A DNA stretch of 64,000 bases from Puccinellia tenuiflora (taxonomy: Eukaryota; Streptophyta; Magnoliopsida; Poales; Poaceae). The stretch is taken from NCBI GenBank assembly GCA_012064385.1, contig QRDG01000944.1, forward strand, positions 178,226 to 242,225, read 5' to 3'. Positions 52,137 to 63,096 of the stretch are shown here, one piece after another; the stretch's first letter is position 1, and every line of letters starts with the position of its first letter. Under the pieces are notes generated by a model that made no database searches, had not been told where the DNA came from, and saw only the letters and a list, made by a program, of their open reading frames with translations. The position numbers and the translations under genes are program-made.

Positions 52137-53160
52137 AATGCTGAAAGAACAACTATGCCCGGATGTCGCCTAGAGGGGGGGGGGGTGAATAGGCGATTAA
52201 AACTTTTTCTAATTAGGGGCTTGATAATTGCGGAATAAAACTATGTGTTTTAAATTAACAAGCCAACAACCTAATTACTAGGCTCACCTATGTGCACCAA
52301 CAACTTATGCTAAGCAATTCAAACAACAAGGTGAAAGCAAGATATGAACTTCAAGCACGAAGGCTATCACAATGTAAATTGCATAAGTAAAGCTCGGGTA
52401 TAGAGATAACCGAGGCACGCGAAGACGAAGATGTATTCCCGAGTTCCTCCTTGTTAAGGGAGTACGTCTCGTTGGAGGGGTGTGAGCTCGCTACAAAAGG
52501 CCTACTCAAGATGCCACAAAGGCCTCACCCTATTCTCCGATGAACCTCACCCAAGGGATTGGTTCACCTTCCACTATCGGAATCCTTCAAGGCGGATTCC
52601 GGAGCCCTTTACAACTCTTCTTGGGGCACACACCCACAACTCAATTGGGGGCTCCCAAACTCGTGCCGAAGCTTCACAAGCGAAGTCTTCGCGGCACCTC
52701 CAAACCGTCTAGGGTACACAATGCACCCAAGAGGCAACAAGCTCTTGGGAACACAATGCACCCAAGAGTAACAAGCTTCTCAACTTTGATCTTCACGTAT
52801 CACCGTGGAGGGAGCAACCCGATGCAACAAATGCAAAAGGCAAGAGCACACAAAGTGCTCAAATCCTTCACTCTCAAATTCCAACCAAAGCAACTAATGC
52901 TATGGAGGGAATAAGAGAGGAAGAACAAAGGGGATGAACACAAAGCAACCCCAAAATCTAGATCCACAAGTTTTCCCTCACTTAGAGGGGATTTTGATTG
53001 GTGGAATGGTGGATCTAGATCTCCTCTCTTGAAACCCTAAATTTGGGCAAGAATCATTGGAGGGGAAGAGAGGAATCAAGCTCACAAGGATTAGAGCAAA
53101 GGGAAAGAGCAAGAACAAGTGAGCAAGGTGTGTAGCCAGGTTTTGGGGGGGAAGGAGGCT

Positions 53161-53167
53161 TTTTATA
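53161..53167 (-). promoter_or_regulatory. LTR TATA box, gag-only copia (3' copy)
   Basis: TATAAAA on the minus strand within ggctataaaaagcctcc. The 5' LTR copy is at 61613-61619. The palindrome array begins about 35 bp upstream of it in the direction of transcription. Confidence 0.7.
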
Positions 53168-53199
53168 GCCTCCCCCAAAAACTAGCCGTTGGAGCCTGT

Positions 53200-53590
53200 C
53201 CAGGCCGGAGACTCCGGAGTAAGTGACCGGAGACTCCGGCCTGCTGGGTCATCGGGGAGGCCGGAGATTCCGGTCCTTGGGGCCGGAGACTCCGGCCAGG
53301 CCGGAGACTCCGGGCACCCTCCGGGGGTAGCTCCGGACCCCTATCCAGAGGCGCACCACACAGATGAAAAGGAGCTGAGAAAAACTGGGGGTCGGAGATT
53401 CCGGGTCCTCGGGCCGGAGACTCCGGTGGGCCGGAGACTCCGGTGGGCCGGAGATTCCGGTCCTTCTCCGGGGACACTCCGGACCCCTATACAGAAACGC
53501 ACCACAGCAGACACAAACGGCAGCGAAAAACACAGGCCGGAGACTCCGGGTCCTTGGGGGCGGAGACTCCGGACCCTCTCCGGGGTAGAT
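53200..53590. repeat. CCGGAGAYTCCGG palindrome array in the LTR
   Basis: About a dozen units of ccggagactccgg or ccggagattccgg, perfect or near-perfect palindromes, some in direct tandem (gggccggagactccggtg). The 5' LTR copy is at about 61650-62010 and has fewer units near its left end. The long frames seen on both strands here come from the repeat. Confidence 0.88.
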
Positions 53591-54652
53591 CCAAACAGAG
53601 AAAACCAGAACTGCCATAACTTTTGCAAATGAAGTCCGAATCGAGTGAATCCAATTTTGTTGGAAAGAGGACGACAAGAGCTTACCCTACAAAAACTGAA
53701 AATATGAAAACAAGCAAAGGAGATTGTGCGGAGGGATGGAATGGTGAGACCTTTCCAAGCAGATGAACCGGCAAAATCTCCAACACCGAAAACTCACAAG
53801 CTTTTCATCAAGACTCCGTTTTCTATGATCTTGGGCTTGTTTCGAAGATAATCACAAGCCCTACAAGATCATGCATATACACATCATAGTCTATCATGTG
53901 AGGAGGAAAATATAAGGAGAGAGTTTGACCTCTCGTAGGAGAGACAAACCGGTAAAACCTCCGATATCAAAAACGCAAGAAGATATTCATGAGATCCGTT
54001 TTTGATGAACTAGAGCTTGGTATGGAGATGAACACAAGCTCTAAATTCTCACATGGATAAAAGCCAAATAAGAACCAATAAAGATGATTGCATGGATGCA
54101 AAGGTTTGAGCTCTCCACGAACGATACGATCACGATGCTCGGTCGAGAGCCCCTCTTGATAGTACGGCTATCTATCCTATAATCCGGTCTCTCACTAAAC
54201 ATCATGAGACCGGTAAAATAAAAGCCCTATCAAGATCATACCTTTGCCTTGCGCAATAATCCACTTGAGGTCGATGAAGACGATCTTCATCTCCTCAAGG
54301 CGAACCATCTTCTTGATTGCGCTTCGCTTGGTGAAGAATCACATGACGCTCCCCCATACACCAAGATGGGGAGAGCACTCTTCGGCATATCTTCACTTGA
54401 ACTTGAGAGTTGATCAACCCGCACAAAACCTTGATCAACCCAACCTTTTCTTCCCTTGAGCTTGACTCCAACAAATGGAGATCAAGCAAAGCACCTTGAC
54501 TCCAACACATGGAGACAAGCTTGGCCTTGATCAACAAATGATCTTCACACAAGCTAAAGGACAACCTACACATAGAGCTCAATGCAAATATTAGTCCATA
54601 GAGATTGTCATTAATTACCAAAACCATGCATGGGGGCAACCATGCACTTTCA

Positions 54653-57600
54653 ATCTCCCCCATTTTGGTAATTGATGACAATCCCGTTTAAGAGGGTTTA
54701 TATAAAGAATAAAGCAACCTTGCACGACAAACAAGCAAGGGAGCAAAGCACATTAAAGGCAAATGCAACAAAAGCATAAAACCCAAATTCCCTTAAACCC
54801 TCTAACAAAAGCATAAAACCCTCTAACAAAAGCATAAAACCCAAATTCCCTTAAACCCTCTAAACTTCTCCCCCATTGGCATCGATTGCCGAAATGGGAA
54901 GAAAAATTTAGAGAGACAATATAATAAGAGTTCCTCCATAAAGATGTGCATTTCTCAAGATATGAGTGAAGTCAAATGCACTTATTCATTGACGAATAAT
55001 TAGAGGAAATCAAACTATATTGAGGATCCGAAGATTGCAACAACAAAAAAAATGAAACCATTTTAAACATCTCCACAAAGAGGAAAAGCAAACAAAAAGA
55101 TCCAAAGCGAGAGTTCTAAATAAAATGGAGAAGCTCCCCAACGTTCATGCACAAATAAGGAGTGCACAAATATGGTATCCTCACTCCCCCAAAATCATCT
55201 AGAACCCGCAACAAGTGCAAGAGTGCATAAAGCAAAAGCAAATCATAGCACTTACACCAAAGATGTGGTTGAGCCAAAAAAAGATACCAATTTTCAAAAA
55301 TCCACCATAAGATAGGCCCAACCGAGATAAAAGGATCTTTTAAAGAAATATGTTCACAAGCTTAGGGATACCAATTGGAAACTAACACCAATTGAAAATG
55401 CCAAAAGCTAGTGAGATCATTTAGTCAAATGAAAATTCAACATGCTTACCATGGTAAGCATGAGGTAAAAGATCTTCAACAAAAACATGAGTGTATAAAG
55501 ATACCAATAAACACTAAGACAAGCACTCATGAGGCAAATTTGGAACCACCAAAGAATTATAGATGAAAAACAAGGTGGCTCAAAAGAAATAGGATACCAA
55601 CTAAAAGATGACCTCTCTCATATGTATAGGTTTCTTATTAGACAAACCATTGAAGATATACATCCGCAAAGAAACATATACATACGAAATGGTCCGGGAA
55701 AAAGATAACAAGGTATCCAAAAGGAAGTCATAAATATACAAATGAGATTGTTGCTTAAAAACATAGCACTTAGCTCAAATTTATCTCATTGTACATAGAT
55801 GAACTTCAAATATATCAAATGCATCACACATATCACTAAGGGAACAAGAGATAGTGGAGATGCTTTGAAATAGGCAACAAGTATCACAAGGAAATAATAT
55901 CAATTGAAGAAAGGTTTTTGCAAATTCAACACACATATCACAAAGATATATTAAGTGAAGGAAAAAGCCAAAACCACAACAATTGCATATAAGAGCTTTA
56001 ATGCCAAGAGGCAACCTACACAAGGTTGAATACTAGAAGGGTATGCATGGGATAGATACTTGTTACCGAGATGCATTGAAGATGAAGATGATGAGAGTTG
56101 GTTTGTCATCAAAGCTTGACTCCGACAATCACACGGTGAGAACACCTTCCTTATGAATGAGGCAAGCATCCAATGCATCTCCATTGTACCTAAAACACAA
56201 TTAGAGTACAAAATGGTTCCCAAACTCATTGGGTCCCATAGTAGTTAGAAAAACTACAATATATAGAACATACTCCACATAAATATGTGCATATAGATAT
56301 GAAATTGAATTTCATGCACATCTTAGCCGATTTAGGATTCGGTGGAGTAACCCCTATATATTGGATCAAGAAAGATAAGCATGCTAAAATAATATAATAT
56401 AGTAACCGAGCATGCAAAGGCTTTCTAGAACCAAATGAGATATAATTTGGACAAAAACACCAAGTAAACCAAGAAGAGAGCACACCAAGGTGTGATACAA
56501 AAAGGTTGTCCAAATTATATCAAAATCCAAATCAACACATGATTGAGGAAAAATCAAATCAACAAATGATTGATTCCAAAGCACATCAACACATGAAGTG
56601 TGATATCAAAAGGAATCAAATCAACACAACAAATGATTGAAAAGACACCAATTGAAAATAAGATACCAATTAAAACAATAAATATCAACTAGGAGAAAAG
56701 ATACCAAAAAGAGGGTGATACTTGACCGAAATCAAGTATGGTTAAATAAGGCAAAAGGTATCAAGACTCCCACAATAAATATTAATTGGAACAAATATCT
56801 ATGGAGTAGATATTAAATTCCAATTAATACCAATTGAAGGTACTAACACAAGATAAAGAATCAAATGCCAATTGAAAGGATCAAAAATTGATAGATAGGT
56901 TAGTGTTCTAAATAAAAAGGAATGCTCCCCCAATATACATGCATTATCTTTGATATTTGCATTTGAATACAAAATGCATGCACAAGGGATCATTACTCTC
57001 CATATTTTATTTACAACACTAAACACTACCAAAGGAAAAATAGGATCCATTCAAAAGGCAAGGAAGACAATAGATAAAGCAAATCAACGCAAGAGCCAAT
57101 GTGAAGATGGTCTAAAAAATCCACCACAATTACTAGTATCACTTGTCATGGACAAGGAGTATATAGAGATATTTCTCGGTGGTGTAAAGGAATGATGTAC
57201 AAGACCAACTTCACCACAAACTAGCAAATGGCAAAAGATAGGAATTAAAACACCAATTTTAAAAAGGCTTGTTGGTAGTTTCAATTATTCGAACCAACCG
57301 GCAAAGCCATGGTTAGAATAAAAGGAAACAAATGGTTTCTCACATAATATATGGGAATGCATATTAGAGAGAAGCCACACCAAGCAACCTCACACAAACA
57401 AAGAACCAAAGGGTAACCACAAAGGAAAATTGGAACTTGTTTGAGTAAACATGCCACATAGGAAATGGATAAAGTACAATATCAACTCTAAGTGGCAAAC
57501 CTCAAATGTTCACATTTTTATAGGATTGTAATATGCACATAGCTTATTACTCCCCCATAATGTGATGATTCATTTTATTTTTAAACAAGAGGCAAATAAA

Positions 57601-58125
57601 ACCAACTAGAGAAATTAATGGACATTGTAGAATTTGAATTTCTCATGAATATGACATACCACATAGTAGCTAGATAATATGAAATATCAACACTAGGTGG
57701 TGTGCTTCATGTACGCACATTTTTAGGTTTGTGAAGTGCACAAAGCATTTCACTCCCCCAAAATGGGATAGTCCATTAATAACTCAAAGAGCCAAATGAA
57801 ATCCACACAAGATTCAAAAAGCTCAACACACAAATTACACATACATGATACACAACTAACATACACAACCTTGAGTAACAAGACTAGTAGGAAAGAAGCA
57901 TATCACATACAAGCACATATTAGGAACAAGACTAACACATGCAAGGGAGCAAGCAACTTTCAATGAATATTTGAGTTAAATACAAGTTACCGCAAGGAGG
58001 AAGCATTGGATATGAGATGGAGCAATATATTCCAATTGACTTGGCTTGATGAGATAAAACCATGAAGATCCCTTAATTCTTCAAAAGAAACCAAGTCACC
58101 AATGTCCTCCACTAACACCTATTGA
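54653..58125 (-). other. Non-coding internal region of the gag-only copia, in place of pol
   Basis: Begins with the PPT (atctcccccattttggtaatt, GGGGGAGAT on the minus strand). No retroviral domain is encoded on either strand. It is A-rich on the plus strand and built of degenerate repeats: gataccaattgaaa-like motifs occur many times, and PPT-like actcccccaaaatg-type tracts recur at about 54868, 55186, 56932, 57552 and 57752. Two blocks (about 57510-57565 and 57710-57770) are duplicates of each other (tttttaggtttgtgaagtgc type followed by the tract). Confidence 0.75.
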
Positions 58126-60523
58126 TCAAGTCGAAGCTTGTTGGTCCCCAACCAAGTTGGGTCCTAAGAGGTTAGTCACAATAGGCTTGGGAACCCAAAT
58201 GGTGCTTTTCTTGACACCACTTTGAGCTCCCACATATTTGGCAAACACATTGCCAATTCTATCCTTCCCAAGAGAATAAGCATCATCAACTATAATAGGG
58301 TTGGATACGGTACCGTTAGTGCATGAAGAAGCAAAATGACCTTTGCCACGGCAAAGGTAGCAACACCGACTCTTCTTCTTCTTAATAGGCTCCTCAACTT
58401 GATGAGCATTGGCTTGAGTCTTCTTAGGAGGTGGCCTTTGTTCAACACGTGGTTGAGCACGAGTTTGAACGAGAGGCCGCTTCCCTAGTTGCTTCTCACT
58501 AAGAGGCTTCTTCTTCCTCATTGGGCAATCCCGAACATGGTGCCCTTCTAGCTTGCACTTGAAGCAAGTGATCTTGGCCGGATTCTTGACTTGAACTTGG
58601 CCCTTCTTCTTCTTCTCGACCTTGGACTTGTTCTTGATGTTGGAGTTGAATCCAAGTCCACTCTTGTCATTAGGGGATTGTTGCACACTCAACATGTTAT
58701 CAAGTGCACTCTTCCCCTCATGACGCTTTTTCAAGCCATTCTTCAAAGAAGTGGCTTGGGCCTTGAGGTCTTTTGATGGCTCTACATGGTTAGTGACAAC
58801 AAAGGCACTAGAGGAAGTAGAAGCTTCATTGCAATGACAACAAGGCAAAGCAAGTAATTCATCACAATAAGTACCAATATTTTTAGTGGATGAACTACTA
58901 GGACTAGCACATGGCAATATAGCATTTTTAGTTATGGTTGTGCTATTATCCACATGAGGCTCACTAGATGTTACCTTTGTAGTGATGGCCTCATGAGCTA
59001 ACTTAAGACAAGTATAGGACGCTAGAAGATCATCATGGGAGCTAGATAGCTTTTCATGACTTTCTTCCCACTCCCTATACTTGCTAGTTACCACCTCAAG
59101 TTGAGCCCTTAGCTCAACATTCTCCTTCAAGGTAGATGCTTCACAAGAAATGGAGTTAGTAGCACAAGCATCATTAGCATTAGGAATAGACGAAGGCATA
59201 ACAAGTTCATCATTTTTAGATAGTTGAGTTTGAAGTTGATCATGAGACAAGATGAGGAGAGAGTGTTCACGTTCCAAAGCCTTTTGAGCTTTGTCACGTC
59301 TCTCTATATCCTCAATTAGTCTAGCATTGCCAACCCCAAATTCAACCTTTTCCTTTTTAAGCATTTTATATTTGGAAATGGCATGGTCACGTTCTTCTAT
59401 AAGTTTAGCAATAATAGCATCGTGAGATTCCTCAATATTCTCAAGTTTCTCCTCAAGAGAAGCCCGAGTCTCTTGCTCTTCCTCAAGAGCATCTTCTAAA
59501 GTAGCCTTTTCCATCGCATCATCTCTTTCTATCTTACCCTTCTCTTCAAGGCTTGCTTTTAAGGCCTCAATAGTATCCCCACGCTCAATAAGAGTGCTCA
59601 TGATTTCAAAGAGGTTAGCTTGAGCACTATTATTGCTAGGAAGGGCTTTAAGAATCATTAGACCTTTATTTTGAAGCATAGCATTAACCTTTTCCACATC
59701 ATCTTCTTCATCATCATTATCATCATCATTATCATTATTATTATCATTGCTAGAAGAAGATTTAGCCATAAGGCAATGATAGGTGGATGAAGAGGGATAA
59801 TTAATTTTTGAACTACCTAAGTTCATATCTTGTTGCATAGCAAATTTGGTTTCCTCTACATTATTATCAATGCAAGATTTAGAGGGAACACAAGCATTTT
59901 TATCATGGCAACAAGATAAAGCAAGCATATCATAAAGAGATTCATCCAAGCAAGTTTTAGATGATATGCAAGGACTATCAACACTAGCATGTAAATCATT
60001 TATGGTGCTATGAGTGTTTAGGTCCAAAGATGAAGCATTGCAACAAGATAGAGATAAATGTTCATCAACAATGAGTTCACTATCCAAATTGCAAAGCCTA
60101 TCACTACTCACCATTACATTGGATTGTGGCTTACCACATTTTGGTGAAGTAGATGAAGACGAGAACTCGTCACGGCCGGAGGTGGAGGGAGAGCAATCAT
60201 CCTCAATAGAGTTGGACACTCCGTATTTTTCTTGAAGCTTGGTCCATAATTCATGAGTATCCGGAGAGGCATGATTGACTCGAAAAATACAAAACTCACA
60301 AATTTGCAAAGCTCATTAGAAGCTAGAGCATCTAGATATAAGTTTTCTCATCCTCTAAAGTCGTACTTTCGTAATCCTTTGGAGGAGAAAAACCTATATC
60401 TAAGATACGCTCAATATTGGGGTCCAAGACCCGTAAGTGTCTAAGCATATGAGTTTTCCAAACATTAAAATTTGTGCCATTAAATCTAAACAAGGAATTG
60501 TGCACTAAATCCCTAGACGACAT
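58126..60523 (-). pseudogene. Copia Gag of the gag-only element
   Basis: Starts at 60523 (MSSRDLVHNSLFRFNGTNF), 53 bp inside the LTR/PBS. It continues with NVWKTHMLRHLRVLDPNIER and breaks at 60310-60340 through stops and a shift. It then runs open from VNHASPDTHELWTKLQEKYG to the stop at 58126. The protein has a long acidic and Ser-rich region, a coiled coil (IEALKASLEEKGKIERDDAM and following), and two zinc knuckles near the C-terminus (CFKCKLEGHHVRDC and CCYLCRGKGHFASSC). It ends STIWVPKPIVTNLLGPN. Two knuckles, a WVPK-type end and the PBS fit the SIRE lineage. Apart from the one break near the N-terminus the frame is open for 2.2 kb, which suggests recent function in packaging. Confidence 0.83.
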
Positions 60524-60560
60524 CTTTACTCTCTAGGCGGTAAAGCCAACAAGAGAGACG

Positions 60561-60576
60561 AGGCTCTGATACCAAT
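60561..60576 (-). other. Primer-binding site of the gag-only copia
   Basis: On the minus strand ATTGGTATCAGAGCC follows the 5' LTR end (gttctttca). It is complementary to initiator tRNA-Met and identical to the site at 4139-4151. Confidence 0.9.
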
Positions 60577-63091
60577 TGAAAGAACAACTATGCCCGGATG
60601 TCGCCTAGAGGGGGGGGGTGAATAGGCGATTAAAACTTTTTCTAATTAGGGGCTTGATAATTGCGGAATAAAACTATGTGTTTAAATTAACAAGCCAACA
60701 ACCTAATTACTAGGCTCACCTATGTGCACCAACAACTTATGCTAAGCAATTCAAACAACAAGGTGAAAGCAAGATATGAACTTCAAGCACGAAGGCTATC
60801 ACAATGTAAATTGCATAAGTAAAGCTCGGGTATAGAAATAACCGAGGCACGCGAAGACGAAGATGTATTCCCGAGTTCCTCCTTGTTAAGGAGTACGTCT
60901 CGTTGGAGGGGTGTGAGCTCGCCACAAAAGGCCTACTCAAGATGACACAAAGGCCTCACCCTATTCTCCGATGAACCTCACCCAAGGGATTGGTTCACCT
61001 TCACTATCGGAATCCTTCAAGGCGGATTCCGGAGCCCTTTACAACTCTTCTTGGGGCACACACCCACAACTCAATTGGGGGCTCCCAAACTCGTGCCGAA
61101 GCTTCACAAGCGAAGTCTTCGCGGCACCTCCAAACCGTCTAGGGTACACAATGCACCCAAGAGGCAACAAGCTCTTGGGAACACAATGCACCCAAGAGGT
61201 AACAAGCTTCTCAACTTTGATCTTCATGTATCACCGTGGAGGGAGCAACCCGATTGCAACAAATGCAAAAGGCAAGAGCACACAAAGTGCTCAAATCCTT
61301 CACTCTCAAATTCCAACCAAAGCAACTAATGCTATGGAGGGAATAAGAGAGGAAAAACAAAGGGGGATGAACACAAAGCAACCCCAAATCTAGATCCACA
61401 AGTTTTCCCTCACTTAGAGGGGATTTTGATTGGTTGGAATGGTGGATCTAGGACTAATCTCCTCTCTTGAACCCTAAATTTGGGCAAGAATCATTGGAGG
61501 GGAAGAGAGAAATCAAGCTCACAAGGATTAGAGCAAAGGGAAAAGAGCAAGAACAAGTGAGCAAGGTGTGTAGCCAGGTTTTGGGGGGGGGGGGGGGGGG
61601 GGAAGGAGGCCTTTTTATAGCCTCCCCCAAAAACTAGCCGTTGGAGCCTGTCCAGGCCGGAGACTCGGAGTAAGTGACCGGAGACTCCGGCCTGCTGGGT
61701 CATCGGGGAGGCCGGAGATTCCGGTCCTTGGGGCGGAGACTCCGGGCACCCTCCGGGGTAGCTCCGGACCCCTATCCAGAGGCGCACCACACAGATGAAA
61801 AGGAGCTGAGAAAAACTAGGGGTCGGAGATTCCGGGTCCTCGGGCCGGAGACTCCGGTGGGCCGGAGACTCCGGTGGGCCGGAGATTCCGGTCCTTCTCC
61901 GGGGACACTCCGGACCCCTATACAGAAACGCACCATAGCAGACACAAACGGCAGCGAAAAACACAGGCCGGAGACTCCGGGTCCTTGGGGGCGGAGACTC
62001 CGGACCCTCTCCGGGGTAGATCAAACATAGAAACCAGAACTGCCATAACTTTTGCAAATTGAAGTCCGAATCGAAGTGAATCCAATTTTGTTGGAAAGAG
62101 GACGACAAGAGCTTACCCTACAAAAACTGAATGAAAATATGAAAACGAGCAAAGGAGATTGTGCTGAGAGGGGATGGAATGGTGAGACCTTTCAAGCAGA
62201 TGAACCGGCAAAATCTCCAACACCGAAAAACTCACAAGCTTTTCATCAAGACTCCGTTTTCTATGATCTTGGGCTTGTTTCGAAGATAATCACAAGCCCT
62301 ACAAGATCATGCATATACACATCATGTCTATCATGTGAGGAGGAAAATATAAGGAGAGAGTTTGACCTCTCGTAGGAGAGACAAACGGTAAAACCTCCGA
62401 TATCAAAACGCAAGAAGATATTCATGAGATCCGTTTTTGATGAACTAGAGCTTGGTATGGAGATGAACCACAAGCTCTAAATTCTCACATGGATAAAAGC
62501 CAAATAAGAACCAATAAAGATGATTACATGGATTTTGCAAAGGTTTGAGCTCTCCACGAACGATACGATCACGATGCTCGGTCGAGAGCCCCTCTTGATA
62601 GTACGGCTATCTATCCTATAATCCGGTCTCTCACTAAACATCATGAGACCGGTAAAATAAAAGCCCTATCAAGATCATACCTTTGCCTTGCGCAAAATCC
62701 ACTTGAGGTCGATGAAGACGATCTTCATCTCCTCAAGGCGAACCATCTTCTTGATTGCGCTTCGCTTGGTGAAGATAAGATCACATGACGCTCCCCCATA
62801 CACCAAGATGGGGAGAGCACTCTTCGGCATATCTTCACTTGAACTTGAGAGTTGATCAACCCGCACAAAGCCTTGATCAACCCAACCTTTTCTACCCTTG
62901 AGCTGACTCCAACAAATGGAGATCAAGCAAAGCACCTTGACTCCAACACATGGAGACAAGCTTGGCCTTGATCAACAAATGATCTCACACAAGCTAAAGG
63001 ACAACCTACACATAGAGCTCAATGCAAATATTAGTCATAGAGATTGTCATTAATTACCAAAACCATGCATGGGGGCAACCATGCACTTTCA
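60577..63091 (-). repeat. 5' LTR of the gag-only copia (2515 bp)
   Basis: Same ends as the 3' LTR. A G20 run at 61583-61602 replaces the G7 run of the other LTR, and a G9 run at 60610-60618 replaces G11. Both are homopolymer length changes within a pair that started identical. The TATA box is at 61613-61619 and the palindrome array at 61650-62010. Confidence 0.93.
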
Positions 63092-63096
63092 AATGC

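Larger units (their letters stand above)
52142..54652 (-). repeat. 3' LTR of the gag-only copia (2511 bp)
   Basis: Plus-strand ends TGAAAGAACAAC and CATGCACTTTCA. It contains a G11 run at 52175-52185, the TATA box at 53161-53167 (minus strand), a G7 run at 53145-53151 and the CCGGAGAYTCCGG array upstream of the TATA box (53200-53590). Confidence 0.93.
52142..63091 (-). mobile_element. Gag-only Ty1-copia (SIRE-type) element, 10.95 kb, pol absent
   Basis: LTRs at 52142-54652 and 60577-63091 are flanked by the perfect 5-bp duplication AATGC (52137-52141 and 63092-63096). The PBS beside the right LTR and the PPT beside the left show that it reads right to left. The internal region holds a broken gag (58126-60523) and about 3.5 kb of non-coding, T-rich (on its own strand) DNA where pol should be. 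No protease, integrase, RT or RNase H motif is visible on either strand. This is a non-autonomous derivative that must borrow pol in trans. The LTRs differ by scattered substitutions and small indels, many of them C/T or G/A changes. Confidence 0.9.

Noticed and set aside
53189..53677. 140-200-codon frames in the LTRs of the gag-only copia (also at 61491-62108)
   Set aside because: Translation of CCGGAGAYTCCGG repeats (SGPRTRSLRP-like peptides); not genes.
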